From: Filobasidium wieringae
Taxonomy: Eukaryota; Basidiomycota; Tremellomycetes; Filobasidiales; Filobasidiaceae
DNA length: 64,000 nt
Assembly (NCBI GenBank): GCA_001600055.1
Contig: BCIV01000001.1
Span: 1,233,774-1,297,773 of the forward strand
Direction: 5' to 3'
Below are positions 1-12,238 of the stretch, one piece after another; within the stretch, counting starts at the first letter, position 1; every line of letters starts with the position of its first letter. A program made the position numbers and the translations under genes. The notes below the pieces were generated by a model, which had not been told where the DNA came from, ran no database searches, and saw only the letters and a program-made list of their open reading frames with translations.

Positions 1-615
1 CGCCTGAATCCATACCCCATTGTCACGCCTCTCTTTGCATGTATGACTACAGATGCCCGTGCGTGGCCACTTTTCACGACATTATGACATATCAGATATA
101 GTTTAGGATAGCAGGCACTTGTCTTTCTCAAAATTTGCGTACGGAACAACGAGAGTTATGCAATACCGTGAAGCCAGGTTTTAAATTGTCACCTGCAGTA
201 GCAATTTTACCTCGTCATCTTGCTGTAATCGAGTGAAGCCATCAAATAATTGGGGGCTTCAAGCTTCCAACAAGCGAAGCCACAAATAATCGTTTTCAGC
301 GTTTCATCATCCGCTGCCTAGACGATGGCGTACCTTGCAACAAGATCCCCGGTTCTGCTCAACAGCAGTCAAGTGTGGTGGGACCAAGATTGGTGCTGTT
401 GCGTTGTTGCAAGTATTTCAGGGAGGAGCTGGTTTCGAACGAGCAAGAGTTTATCCGGGCGCCGCATCGATTCGCGTCGCCTCGGTCGCCTCCGCGCAAA
501 AGTCGGATCGAGCGTCAAATCAGGTTCAATTCAATTCAACAAAACTCAATCAACTTGCAAAGCTTCAAGACCAACACCAATCCACTTGACGATCTCTTCT
601 CGCAAACAAACACCC
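1..615. other. Left-edge non-coding region, probable CYC3 promoter and 5' UTR
   Basis: No gene is recognised here. The reading frame of the following gene stays open back to an ATG at 325. The residues it would add (Cys- and Arg-rich, low complexity) do not look like heme lyase and end in A/C-rich leader sequence, so I treat them as 5' UTR. No TATA box or E-box was seen. Confidence 0.4.
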
Positions 616-1685
616 ATGGGTCAATCCACATCGCTCCCAACCAACGCGCCTGCTGCACCAGCCATGCCTCATCCGCCTGCTGCAGCTGGAACTCCCCCTC
701 CCGAATGTCCCATGCATGCAGGCAACACGGCTGCTTCGAAATACGTACCCACCGATGATCAACCTACCACAAGACCGACAGCACCAGCAGCCAAGCCCGC
801 ACAATGCCCTATCGATCACGAGAGCAAGAGCGCCAAAGACGCTATCAACCCTCTCAATCAAATGCCCTTGCTTTCGCACGAAAAAGCACCTAACCAAGTG
901 ATCGACCTTCCGACAAATCGAACAGCTAGTACCATCCCTCGTCCTCCCGCTTCCGCTTCCCTCCCCTCTGCCGCATCTTCTTCCTCAGCACCATTGTCAG
1001 ACCCAAGTAACCCGTACAACACCTCCCCCAACACGGACGATACCAAGGTCTGGGAATACCCATCGCCCCAGCAATTCTATAATGCCCTCGTCAGGAAAGG
1101 ATGGGAGACGCCTGAGGAGCATGTCGAGACAATGGTGGAGATTCACAATTTCTTGAACGAGGAGGCATGGGATGAAGTTCTCGGATGGGAGAAGAAGCGA
1201 CGAGGGTGAGTTATATATGCTGCTGGAAAGTCAACATATCAACAGACGAGCTTATGTATCGTTCTGTCCGGCTTGTAGAGGTGCCATGTCACAACTCGCA
1301 AAATTCCAGGGTCAGCCCGGTAAACGATCGCCTAAAGCTCAGATCCATTTGGCCTTGGGCAAATTCTTCCCATCTAAATTCAAGTAGGAGCCTTGTCTTG
1401 TTCATTCCTTTCCACGGCCCCAGCTGACATCTTCCTTCGCTACCTTTTCCTATTTGCAGCACCGAACCTCCTTTCGATAGGCACGACTGGATCGTCCACC
1501 GCCCAGTCCCTTCGGACCCAACGGGTCCCGCTACCGAACTGCGTTACGTTATCGATTACTACTCCGGTCCTCCTGATGATGAAGGCAACCCAGTCTTCTA
1601 TTTGGACGTCAGGCCTGCGGTGGACAGCGTGGGAGCTCTTGGGATGAGGTTAGGTGCGGTGTTTGGGGGGTTGTTTGGAAGGTAG
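616..1685 (+). CDS. CYC3: Cytochrome c heme lyase (holocytochrome c synthase), mitochondrial
   Basis: This enzyme attaches heme covalently to the CXXCH cysteines of apocytochrome c in the mitochondrial intermembrane space. There are three exons: 616-1205, 1279-1383 and 1460-1685, all with GT-AG junctions. The protein begins MGQS, then has a Pro/Ala-rich N-terminus with two Cys-Pro heme-regulatory-type motifs (CPMH near residue 33 and CPID near residue 62). The conserved core follows ([18 protein letters not shown], then the helix [19 protein letters not shown]). The last exons give [18 protein letters not shown] and [18 protein letters not shown], the family C-terminus, ending at GLFGR. ATG 616 is chosen because the family starts close to the CP motif; an in-frame ATG at 325 exists but adds unlike sequence. 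A paralogue specific for cytochrome c1 (CYT2) is the main alternative. Confidence 0.93.
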
Positions 1686-2529
1686 AGTCCATTGAGAAGT
1701 TGTGGATCGGGTGATGATATATATGCGTAAACCACTCCCACACGGAACAGCGAGGTGAAACTCGATGCTAGGCTGGTTCGGCTGGCTTAGTGACTGTTAC
1801 TGTCCCGGTCCTCTTGATTTCTGCACGTTACGTCGGGAAGTCTATTTCGAGGCAGTATACAGCGCCGATACAAGAGACGAAAATCGATCGGTTCATCGAG
1901 TGTGGTGTGTCCGTAAACGTCTTCCGCCATACGTCGAACATACAATTCCCCCTTCCCTCATCGCTGTCACCACCTGCGCGAGGCTGAAGATGGATATACT
2001 GATTCATACCTACCTCACAACGTTATTTCACCTTCAAGGCCTTGGAATGGATTACAGGCTATTGTAGCCAACGTCGTCATCGAGCAATGTGCATCGTCAT
2101 GGTCGTCATCGAGCACAAGCTGGCATCGGTCACCTGATCGCCTGCAATTTGCAATCTCGCATATATCGCTATATCTGATAAAACTACCGTCCATGTCCAC
2201 AAGACCTTTGACTCTCAACTATACCAACTATAGCTCTCTACAATTACATTGCTTGCTCCATTCGTCACGCATCCTGGATTCGGTTCTTTCTGAAATGGGC
2301 TGCGGACACTGCATCATCTGATGGATCCGATGGCCAGAAGGTTCTCGATTTCCTGCTTGCGCATCTGCCTGACCGCTCGAAGTATGATAGAGTGCAAAAC
2401 GGATCCCAGGGATCACTCTCCCCGGGCAATTTCTTTCTATCCTGCGACGTTCAACCGTCGCCGTGCGTCGGATAGGCGTGCCATCGCATGCCATTTAATA
2501 CAGATGAACCACGACAAATCGATTCAGCT
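1686..2529. other. Convergent intergenic region between CYC3 and APN2
   Basis: This holds the 3' ends and UTRs of two convergent genes. Short ORFs occur on both strands, but none has recognisable protein content or splice structure. I see nothing else in it. Confidence 0.4.
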
Positions 2530-5297
2530 TCATGACACTCCGACCTCCTCTTCCTTGCCGTCCACTGTCTCCTTTTCTTTCACTGCTGAATCCCAGATGA
2601 AGCTGGAATCCGAATCATGATCAGTAGCCGCTACAGTAACGCCACCGAAGATATCAACTCACAAATCGCACCGGAATTCCGTATTCACTTCATTTCGCGG
2701 CCGTTTGGCCCGTCCCGTATCCCAGCCTTCTCCAACCGGTCTAAGCGATCATGACCACCGATTCAGTCCTGGTTTCAGGAAGAAACCGTTACAGAATACT
2801 TACTTTGCACACAGCCAAAACTTCTTGCCCTTTGTTCCTGTTACTTTCGAAACTACCACACAGCCCTTGTGAGATGCCGCTCACCATAAGCGTTCTACCG
2901 CTTGCACTCACCGAACGATTTACACGGGACCCTGTGCACGATACATTTCGGTGGGACCTTCTTGGCGAATATGTTACCCCACGTCTTGACCACCCCCGCT
3001 TGATCTTGTTCTGCCGGGGCGATCGGTTCCTCTTGCTGAGCCAGAGCGGCCGCCGTCACCTCATCCTCTTCCGTTTGATCTCGATCATCCGTTCCCTCGA
3101 TCTTTCTTCTCTTTCTTTTAGGAACGGTCGTGCTCGCTGCCTCATCGCTCTCCTCATCCTCATCGATCTCGATCGGACAACTGTTCAAGGCGGAAGAGAG
3201 CGATTCCGACCTGATATGAGTCCGCCTCTTCGTCTCCGGAGATATCTCTATTCTCTTTCCCTTTTTCCTCGCGCTCGTGGAAGCGATAGGCGAGACGGTA
3301 GGCTGACGAAAGAAGGAAACCAACGTCGTCTGACTGGACACCTCTTTCTCTTTGACCTTGCCCTTCCCAACCTCTTGTTTCTTGCTCGACTTGATCTGCG
3401 TCTTGTTGTTGTTGCTAGGTTCCAACGGTCTGATCTTGATCGGTTTCCGAGTAGGAGTTGTGAAAGTCGGTTCGATCGGGCTGGAAGAGACTTCGATGGG
3501 CGTATCGGTCAGGTCGATCGTCGGGGCACTGGCAACATGAAGGGAATCCTCATCCACCATCATCGGGCTCGGTAACAAACCCTCGCTCGCCTTCTCGTTC
3601 CCCTCGATCGGCCGGGGGGATAACCTCGACCCTACGGTATCGTCTTTCAGAACCGATCCGGACCTCTCCCTCTTCCTCGGCTCCTTGCCCACCTTCCCCG
3701 GTCCCTTTCCCGCAGGCTCCACAGTCCCCTTCTTCCCGAAAAAACTCATCAGGCTTCGCTGTTTCCCCGAAAACTCGTCCCACCATTTAGTAGCAAAAGC
3801 GGGCGGTTCCGGATCCTTCCTCTCCTCGTCCCTAAGCGTTTCCAGCTGAGGAGGGAGGGGCAGTCGATCAGGCGAGTTCATGAGGTCCCGTAGGATTAGG
3901 GTGGTCCCGTCCGGTCGAGTCAAGCTGTCGTGTAAGTCTACGTAGACTGGGCAATGGTCCGACCCGTATATCTGCGGTTGGATGTCAGAGTGTTTGATCC
4001 AGGGGAGGAGACCTTCTGTGACGAGGATATAGTCGATTCGGGAGCCATAATTCGAGGGTCTTTGATAGAAGATGGATGAAAAGGTTAACTGAGAGACCCT
4101 TGGGCGGGAAAACAAGAGTGCTTCTCACCTAGCATCTAGTTTCTGGTTCCAACCTAACCCATTTCAAGATCAGCTTCAACCGGACTCCACCCCATCCCAA
4201 ACCCCCGACTACTCACAGGTAAACATCCCCTTCCGATCCGGCCAACATCTCCTGGTGACATCCCACATGACCCCCCTTCCTTCCTTCCCATCCGCCAACC
4301 AAGCGTCAAACCACTGTCTGGCAGGATGAGTGTAATGTTCCTGTGCGTTCCTCTGGATCCCTCCTTCCCCGTTATCGAGCGGGGTATGACAGACGTTGAT
4401 GTCCCCTAGGACGATGACGTTTCGGCCTTGAGCGATGAGGTTGGAGATTCGGGTGGAAAGGTGGGTGAGGAAGTTTAGTTTGTAGGGAAGACGGGTCTCG
4501 TTGGTTTCGTTTGGACAGTAGAGGTTGAAGATGACAAAGAACCTGTTTCAATCGAGGCGAGTTCCAGATTTAAGACGTCCGAACGAATCATATGATGTGA
4601 TCGAGATGTCATCGCTCACCCGAAATCTAGGACGACGGCTCTTCCTTCCATATCCAACTTGTTCAGATCAAACGTCGATCCATCATGGTTATCCAAAACC
4701 TCTCCTTCCCCATCCGCAACGTACCCTCCGATCCTCTCCTCCTCCTTGTATACCAGTTTCGGGAGAGCCGAGTTCCCCCCTACCGTCCCCAGTAGTCTCC
4801 CCGTGATTCCTTCCTCTGCTTTGAGGGGTACGGAATGGGACGATTTGACATAAGTACAAGTCCCGCTGTATCCGCCTTTACCGTGGGGAAAGGAGAAGAA
4901 GGCGTCGAAATTCGGAGGGACCGCTGTGGGTTTCTCCATATTATCTCTTCGAGCTTTGTGTTCTGTTTTGACAGAGTTTGAGTTGTAAATCGGTCAGCCA
5001 GTTTGGAGGTGCGATGGGAGGAGGAAGGAAGGACTGACCTTGAAAACAGATTATCTCGGCGTTCATCGCTTCCAACATCCCACCGATGGTCTTGTTGCTC
5101 AGCTCAGTCCAGCTGTGGTAGGGGAAGTGATATATGAGAACCGCAAGGCTGGTCTTTTATATGACCTGCCGAATGACTTACGGATGGAACGGTAGGACCG
5201 TTCTGAGAGCGTTCTTTAGAAGTTGAACTGTGAGCGTTGTGAGCGGCGCAGGTGGGTGTGCTATTTTACTGACCACATTCCACGTCAATATCCTCAT
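2530..5297 (-). CDS. APN2: AP endonuclease 2 (class II, Exo III family) with PIP boxes and GRF zinc finger
   Basis: Base-excision repair nuclease cutting at abasic sites, with 3'-phosphodiesterase/exonuclease activity. It starts MRILTWNV at 5297; a 59-base intron then joins NALRTVLPFHPW. Later exons carry the catalytic core: IICFQE, PNFDAFFSFP, GYSGTCTYVK, VVLDFG, FFVIFNLYCPNE, VIVLGDINVCH, WNQKLDARPSNYGSRIDY, and the terminal GSDHCPVYVDL with the catalytic Asp-His. A long disordered tail holds two PCNA-interacting boxes: QRSLMSFF (3738-3761) and QTTLVSFF (3309-3332). The C-terminus, split by three small introns, is a GRF zinc finger: PPKCIVH, then KGKKFWLCAKP, GWDTGRAK, and EFRCDFFIWD, stopping at 2530. 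It is divergent from the enoyl-CoA hydratase gene. Identification is firm; some exon edges are my hand splicing. Confidence 0.94.
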
Positions 5298-5401
5298 CCT
5301 CTGTGCATCCAAGCTATCCGGTCGTAACGCTTTGACAGCTCCTTGGTTGCTCTTTCTAATGCGAACCAGTGGGATTGCTTTCCCTGTGAAGGATCGATCG
5401 A

Positions 5402-5409
5402 TGACGTCA
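5402..5409. promoter_or_regulatory. CRE-type palindrome in the APN2 / enoyl-CoA hydratase divergent promoter
   Basis: An exact TGACGTCA lies in the 259-base gap between the two divergent start codons, about 105 bases from APN2 and 148-155 bases from the hydratase ATG. This is the consensus for ATF/CREB-type bZIP factors such as fission yeast Atf1. Its role here is inferred. Confidence 0.4.
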
Positions 5410-5556
5410 AAGTGCATATCGTCTATGCGTTATGGCGTCTCGGCCGTGGAGACCCCTCGATTACCGGTTACTCTCGGTCGCTCATAGCTGCTTCATCATC
5501 GTCTTCGATTCCCTCTTCTCACTCGAAACAGCTCAGCAACACTCAGCTCAGCGGTC

Positions 5557-6671
5557 ATGATATCCCGTACCTCCTCCATCCTTCGTACCGCCACCACCTA
5601 CACCCACACCCCCATCCGCTTGTCCCTCGCTCGAACCATGTCCACCACGCCTGAACGACTCGTCCTCGTAGACCGTCAAGGACCCGTCACCGTCCTCACC
5701 CTCAACCGTCCCAAAGCTCTCAACGCGCTCTCCTCCCCCCTCTTCGAACAGCTGAATGCCGAGTTGGACGTCGCGAGCAAGGACGATCAGGTCAAGTGTA
5801 TCGTCCTCACCGGTGGTGAAAAGGTATTCGCCGGTCAGTCTTCCCCCCCTCCTCGAGCACAATCGCCTTACGCTCGTTTACTCACGCAACGCCCTTGGTC
5901 TGGCGAACGATCGGACATACAGCTGGAGCGGATATCAAGGAGATGAAGGATAAGAACTTTGCAGAGGTCTACAAGTCCAACTTTTTGGGATCTTGGGCTC
6001 AGGTGACTACACTTAGGAAACCCATCGTGGGCGCTGTGAGCGGGTATGCTGTGAGTACCCTGCCGTCTTCACTTGAATTATCTCTTAAGCCCCCGAGTCA
6101 CGAAGACCTGATCCATCGGATGGAATCATCTACAGCTCGGAGGAGGTTGCGAACTAGCGATGATGTGCGATATCCTCCTCGCCAGTCCTACCGCCCAATT
6201 CGCCCAGCCCGAAATAACCCTAGGGATCATCCCCGGGGCGGGAGGGACTCAACGACTCACAAAGATCGTAGGCAAGGCGATTGCCATGGACATGGTGCTC
6301 ACCGGTCGAAGGATCAACGCCGACGAGGCCGAGAGGATGGGCTTGGTCAGTAGGGTCGTCAGGGAGGGAAGCGTCGTGGAGGAGGCTATCAAGGTCGCCA
6401 ACAAGATTGGAGGATTCGGGGCCGTCGCCGTTCAAGCCGGAAAAGAGGCCGTCAACGCTGGTACGCTCCCCGTCAATTACCCGCACATCCCCCTCTCCCC
6501 TCGCAGTACTAACCTGTGGGCCGGCTCTTTTTTTTAGCGAACGAACTCTCCCTGACCGAAGGGTTGAGGTTGGAGAGACGTCTCTTCCAGCAATGTTTCG
6601 CCACGCAAGATCAAAAGGAAGGCATGAGCGCTTTCGCCGAGAAGAGAAAGGCCGTCTTCAAGGACGAGTAA
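5557..6671 (+). CDS. Enoyl-CoA hydratase, mitochondrial short-chain type
   Basis: It hydrates trans-2-enoyl-CoA to 3-hydroxyacyl-CoA in beta-oxidation or branched amino-acid breakdown. Four exons are supported: introns follow FA (donor at 5834), GYA near 6051, and NA near 6461. The first 28 residues ([15 protein letters not shown]..) are rich in Arg, Ser and Thr without acidic residues, a typical mitochondrial presequence. The crotonase fold follows: [26 protein letters not shown] (oxyanion hole), [22 protein letters not shown] with the first catalytic Glu, and [17 protein letters not shown] with the second. The C-terminus [30 protein letters not shown] is typical of ECHS1. The internal ATG at 5638 (MSTT) could give a form without the presequence. 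Two peroxin genes lie within 14 kb, but the presequence argues for mitochondria. Confidence 0.93.
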
Positions 6672-7607
6672 GACCCCGGTCGTCGGGCGGGGGCTGGGTT
6701 TTGTAGATGAAACGTATCGGAATTGGCAATGGAAATGGAAATGACAATGGATAAAAGGTGCTTGAAGATTGTTGCACTGCACGAAATTGAGCGTGTTATC
6801 CGCCCTGCTTGTTCCAATTCATCAGGCTTATCCAGCTGCCTTGATGATTCGTTCCCTCATTGACATAGACTCACACCTATGTGGTATCGGTCTCCTCATG
6901 CTCATACGGCGGGAGCCTATAGTACTACCTGAAAGGTTGAGGAAATCACAGAGACCGACTTAGTTTTGCTACTTGTACCATAATTCCTCTCGCCATCGAT
7001 CTACAAACTCACGCCAACTTCAACGCCGCACCGTCTAACTTGTGGTTCTTGAGTAGTGTCTTATGGACTCTTGAAAGGGCGTCGATAGCATGCGTTAGCA
7101 GAGAATCAGGTCTAAACTCTGCCTTTAGAGGGAAGTTTATAGACTGGACATCTCTCCTAATGTCAAGTCGGCTATGCATGAGCCCGAATTATCCCACTCA
7201 TCACCGTCTTGAATCCCTGTCGCTGATCATGCGACCGCCAATGCGATAGAAGCAGCCGGTCATCTCGATTTATCAAGGAACTGCACGTCAAAGAGATAAG
7301 GGGATCGAAGACCTTAGAGAATGGGGATTTGTGCTGCCATGGTCGTTTCACCCAACCCCGGAAACCCGATCTGATTGAAATCTAATGTCCATATTCTAGG
7401 CAAAAACCACACCCTATTTCCAAGTACCTCTTCATTCCGCGATCGCAAGTCCAGTCCAGTCCAGTACAGTCCGTTCCAACCAAGGTACATCACAGTACGG
7501 TACAGTACAGTATCTATCTCGCCAGTTCTCTCACTCAGGCCTTCCCCCCCCATTGTCCCCCTCCCTCGTACCCCCTCAGAACTCCAACCGCGCGTCTAAA
7601 AACCACA
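6672..7607. other. Convergent intergenic region with a short CAGT-type repeat tract
   Basis: This 936-base gap lies between the 3' ends of the hydratase and the DHHC gene. No coding content is recognised. Around 7450-7510 there is a cluster of imperfect CCAGT/TACAGT repeats, which looks like a degenerate microsatellite. Confidence 0.4.
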
Positions 7608-9292
7608 TCACATGTACCCCTGCATCCTGACCGTCCCCTCCACCCTCTCTCGGGTCCAATCGTGGCATTCCGAGTAGGAAGGGAAGAAGGGACCTTCCCA
7701 GACGGCCCTTAGGAGGGAGATCGGTTCGGTTCCCTCGTCCGAGCTCGGGTTCGACGGCGAGTGCGAGGGCGAGGGCGAGGGCGAGTGCGGGTTCGGGTCC
7801 GGGTCCGGGTCTGAACGGGCCTGAGAAGCTCGTCCTCGATAAGTCGGGGGGAGCAGTTCGACTTCTCCTCTGAACTCGGACGTAGCGTTGGGATTGGTGG
7901 AGGGGTTGGGGAAGAATAATTTGATAGTGATCCCCGTGTTAGGGTTTGGAAGGGGGGGAATTGGGTCTACCCCGTTGAGAGCTGCGCTGGCGGGGTCGAG
8001 GAGAGGTGTTTTCTCTTCCTCATGATTATCAGGGAGGGAGCGGTCGACGGAGCCCTGTTCGTCGACGTTCGAGTTCTTCTTCTCGCCACGGGTCTGATCG
8101 TCGGCGATCTTGTTCGCGAGCTTGAGCTTGGTCCGAGTCTTGTTCAAGCTTTTACGAGCGAGACGATCCATCATGAGTTCTCCCTTACTCAACATCCTGA
8201 TATTGACCGCTGCCAAGCTCTGCATCGCAAGTGGCTTGGTCAGTGACCCGGCTCGATTCGCGCACAGCACAGCGCCGGGCGACGGGGACTCACGGCAGCT
8301 ACAGCGACAATGATCCAAGCGAAAGCGAAAGTGACAAACAATCCTAAACTCGGGACCCTCCCTCCCTCCCCCTCTCGTCCTCTGGGGAACGTCCAATACC
8401 CCCAAATCGTCCCGACCTGCCAGCGTCCGATCGGGGTCATCAACCAGGAGTACCAGCGTCCCCACCAAGCGTCCGTCATTGCCCCGCTCTCGAGGTCCCA
8501 GGCGGCGATGAGGGCGAGATCTTGACGGACGAGAAAGAAGGGAGGGATGGCCATGAGCGTGATGGCGGGTGGGGTGAGGAGGAGGAGGAGGAGGAAAGCT
8601 TTCATGTGCGGGAGGGTCAGGCAGTTGTTGAACTGTCGCGTGTCGAGCGAGCGGATGAGGGGTCAGCAGGAGGTCTTGATCGATCGATGGGGTTATGTGA
8701 CTCGATGACTCACCCAGGGACAATGATGATCGAACCCGACCCTGCATACTCCACAGACGTTACAATGCCTCGTCTTGCCCGGCTTCCACCCTGCCCCGCT
8801 CCCGCACCTCCTCTCACATCGGGGAAGATCCAAGTCGGCTCCCTTCCCGACCGGTCCTAGCGGTTGACTGGGGTCGCATTGGAGTGGGATCTGGAGCGTG
8901 GAGAGGACGGTACCGGGGATCGACGTGGGGGATGCGGGAGGGAGGCAGTGATCGGAAGGGAGGAGCATTAGATAGAGATAAGTGCGGGCTATGGCGGCGA
9001 TCAGGATCGTGGTCATCAACATGTAACTGGCTGGCAGATCAAGCAGTCACCGGTCAGTCACAGTCACATGTCGGTGAGTCACCCTCCCCATCGACCCTGC
9101 CTGCCACTCACCGGCATAAACCCTTCTCCCCCTTTGGAGCCAAATATCGTTGTACCCGATATCGTACGCACAGACGTACTCGGCGATCCCGAGGTAAGCG
9201 ACGACGAGGGTGGAGATCGCCCTGCCTAGCGATCGAGTGACGGTCGGGTTGGACATGCTCTTGCGGACGGTGGGGGGGATGAGGGGACGCAT
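7608..9292 (-). CDS. DHHC-type palmitoyltransferase
   Basis: A multi-pass membrane S-acyltransferase that puts palmitate on cysteines of target proteins. It starts MRPLIPPTVRKSM at 9292. Membrane segments are ISTLVVAYLGIAEYV, a second near MLMTTILIAAIARTYLYLML, then after the catalytic domain FLLLLLLTPPAITLMAIPP and LGLFVTFAFAWIIVAVAA. The cysteine-rich domain reads KPGKTRHCNVCGVCRVGFDHHCPW, with catalytic DHHC near 8725. An intron falls directly after the Trp and the next exon continues FNNCLTLPH. The cytosolic tail is long, acidic and Pro/Asp-rich, with an (SPDP)-like low-complexity stretch, ending in EGPFFPSYSECHDW. I cannot assign it to a named yeast member (Pfa3/4/5, Swf1); the FNNC after DHHCPW is compatible with several. 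It is divergent from MSM1. Confidence 0.88.
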
Positions 9293-9650
9293 CGTGGGAG
9301 GAAGGGGGGGTTACATTTGGGTTGGGGGAGGGGTTATATAGGTGGCCGTCGTGGTGGATGACAAGTCGCCAAGTCGGCATGCGGTGTGACAGAGGATGGA
9401 ACGAGGTGGACGATGTGATGAAAGGAGGGTAAACGGTGAGATGTCTCATCGGCCAGATCAGTGATCAGTTGGCGTAGACAATCAGTGCACCATGATCAGT
9501 CACGTGAAACAATAGCACGGTGATCAGTACAAAGAAACCAAAGGTGGAGGTTCATTCGTCACTCTCTCTGTGCAAGTGCTAGCTACACTTCTACCATTCC
9601 TTTCACGTTCAAGGTACAACACACAGAACAAGGCATTCGCCTCGCTCACA
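9293..9650. promoter_or_regulatory. Divergent promoter between the DHHC gene and MSM1
   Basis: A 358-base bidirectional promoter. It carries a TCACGTGA element (listed separately) and several TGATCAGT/GATCAGT direct repeats at about 9460-9530. No TATA box was seen. Confidence 0.5.
9500..9507. promoter_or_regulatory. TCACGTGA E-box upstream of MSM1
   Basis: An exact palindrome, ending 144 bases before the MSM1 ATG (9651). It matches the CACGTG core bound by bHLH factors such as Cbf1 or USF. It belongs to a set of six identical, similarly placed sites in this window. Confidence 0.55.
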
Positions 9651-12112
9651 ATGCATAGAACCACCCTCCGTCTGTCACCCGGTAGAACGTTCTGCACCAC
9701 GACCATCTCCAGGTTCGACAACACGACCATCCGAACGCCGGTCAATCCTCGAGTGAAACCGTTCTACGTCACGACCCCCATCTTCTACGTCAACGCAGGT
9801 GAGGTCTGATCTCTTGGATCTCTTGTTCGGGTGATCTCGGGCAGTGTCGGGCAATGTCGAAACTAACGATCCCCCCACCCCCATCGCAGCCCCACACATA
9901 GGTCACCTCCACTCGCTCCTCCTGACCGACATCCTCGCTCGTTACTCTCGTCTCCGTAAACCCGAGCGAGAGGTCAGGTTCGCAACGGGAACGGACGAAC
10001 ATGGGTTGAAGATCCAACAGGTCGCTAGGGAACGGGGGAAGGATCCCAAGGTTTTTTGTGATGATATCAGTGAACGATTTCGAGTGAGTCGTGCTCGTGG
10101 TCCTGGTCGTAAAAGTGAGGGCGATGTGGACGGTACTGACCCCATGTCGATTCGATTTTCGCATGGCCGTAGGAACTGGCGAGAAAGGCCGATTCGAGCC
10201 ATACGGATTTCATAAGGACGACCGATCCGGCGCATCATCGTGCCGTTCAACATCTATGGGTGCGCTCTTTTCTCTCCCCCCCCCTGTGCACGTCTTTCCG
10301 TTCCCCCGTGCTCACCCTTTCTCCCTCTTGCTCCTGCTCTCACGGCAGAGACGACTGCAACGATCAGGTCAGATCTATAAAGGAAAACATTCGGGTTGGT
10401 ATGCCATCTCCGATGAATGTTTCTACCCCGATTCCCAAGTCGTCGACCAGACTGATCCCATCACGGGGGTCGTCCGTAAGGTCCGTCGGTTCGTTGTCGT
10501 CCCGCTTGGTACGGTACCCGTGAGTTGAGACATCTTTTGTGTACACTTGAGACAGGTCGCGATGGAAAGCGGATCGGTCGTGGAGTGGACGGAGGAGGAG
10601 AATTACAAGTTCAGATTGAGCGGGCAGAGGGGGAATTTGATCAGGTGGTTGGAGGATGAAGAATGTCGGTCGGCCTTATACACCGCTTATCATCCTTCCT
10701 CCCTCGCTGATGACCAAATCTCCACCACACGTCACACGCACACTACGACACACGCACACTACGAACCGACCCACACCCAGCCGTCCACCCCCAATCGACC
10801 CGACTGAACCTGCTCACTCAACTGACAGAAGAACCGCTGGAAGACCTCTCCATCTCCAGACCGCGCGCGAGGTTGTCCTGGGGGATCCCCGTGCCGGGTG
10901 ATCCGGGGCATACGATCTATGTCTGGGTGGACGCTTTGGTCAATTATCTGACGGTTTTGGGGTTCCCTTGGAGTGAGCGGGGCGGGCAGGGTCAGCAAGG
11001 TGAGCAAGGTGAGGCGGACGAGCCGGGCGGGTTGAGCGAGGGGAGGGAAAGGGGCTGGCCCGTCGATGCTCATGTCGTAGGGAAGGATATCGTTCGGTTC
11101 GTCCCCTCTCCCATCTCACTTCGCTGATTCGATGACCCACCGAAACTGAACCATGTGACATGACGTGGTCGAACAGATTCCACGCCATCTACTGGCCCGC
11201 TCTACTCATCGCCGCCGGTCTCCCTCCGCCCAGGAAGATCATCGCTCACGCTCATTGGACGATGAACAAGTCGAAAATGTCCAAATCGAGAGGAAACGTG
11301 GCGAACCCCATAGAGGCTATGGAAAAGTACGGAGTGGATGGGGTTAGATGGTATTTGATGAGAATCGGGGGGGCTTTGGCGGGGGATGCAGGTGAGTGTC
11401 GAAGCGGGTACACTTGATAAAGACGAGCAGGGTTGACGCGCCCGATCTCGATTCACGATGCGACCCCGGGGTAGATTACTCTTCTTTGGAATTGGACAAG
11501 AACTATAAACTGTTGGCTTCTCAACTAGGTAACCTCGTCTCCCGAATCTCTTCTCGGAAACTACAAGCACGGTTCATCCGAGCGGTCTCGATGCATGATG
11601 CGGAAGAGACGTCCCTCGTACTCCCTGAATGCTTGCAACTGAGGAAAAGGTTGTTGAGGGTTCACGATGCGTTGGGGGATAGGGTGGATGGGTTGGAGAT
11701 CAGTCAGGGGTTGGGGGAGGTGATGGATTTGGTCTTCGAGGTGAGTCCACGGTCGGGCTCGAGAGCTTACCCCATGTCATGACTCACTACTCCCCATGAC
11801 CTGCAGGCTAATCGAGTGTTCACCGCCTTGGAACCGTGGAAATCGGACACGTCGGATCATAACTTGATCAGCGCCATCGTCTTCGCTCACGAAGCTCTGC
11901 GTCTCACGGGGATCGCCTTGACCCCGGTGATGCCCGGTAAGATGGGCGTCCTCTTGGACACCCTGTCTGTTCCTCAGGATAAGAGACGGTGGGAAGACTT
12001 GATCTGGGACGAGGAGGGGGCTTTGGGGAGGGTGGTGCAGGCCGTGAGGATGTCGAGCGAGGGGAAGGGGAAGAAGGAGGTGCTTTTCCCTCCGATTGTG
12101 GAGGAGGTGTGA
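9651..12112 (+). CDS. MSM1: Mitochondrial methionyl-tRNA synthetase
   Basis: A class I aminoacyl-tRNA synthetase that charges mitochondrial tRNA-Met. The start [15 protein letters not shown] is an Arg/Thr-rich presequence without acidic residues. The catalytic domain opens with [14 protein letters not shown], then an intron, then APHIGHLHS (the HIGH signature, bases 9895-9906). [39 protein letters not shown] and [11 protein letters not shown] follow. The second signature KMSKSRGNV lies at 11274-11300. The anticodon-binding helical domain follows, ending [17 protein letters not shown]. At least eight introns are evident. No C-terminal EMAP/Arc1-like domain is seen, as expected for the mitochondrial form. 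The short tail ends [17 protein letters not shown] site sits about 145 bases upstream. Confidence 0.95.
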
Positions 12113-12230
12113 GAGGACTGGGTTTGTACGTTGGGTTGGGATTATAATAACGTGGCAGGGGCAGAGAGGGGTCGTAGTCGAGCATTTCCTGTACATAACC
12201 TTGCGACTGGAAGCATATGTCGCTCGGTTT

Positions 12231-12238
12231 TCACGTGA
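12231..12238. promoter_or_regulatory. TCACGTGA E-box upstream of PEX16
   Basis: An exact palindrome in the 276-base gap between the MSM1 stop and the PEX16 ATG. It ends 151 bases before that ATG (12389) and is one of six equivalent sites. Confidence 0.55.

Noticed and set aside
325..615. N-terminal extension of the heme lyase
   Set aside because: The frame is open, but the sequence does not resemble the family and ends in leader-like sequence; ATG 616 fits better.
2751..3575. 274-codon plus-strand ORF
   Set aside because: Antisense to the disordered tail of APN2, whose frame is supported by PIP boxes and splicing; Arg/Leu-rich shadow composition.
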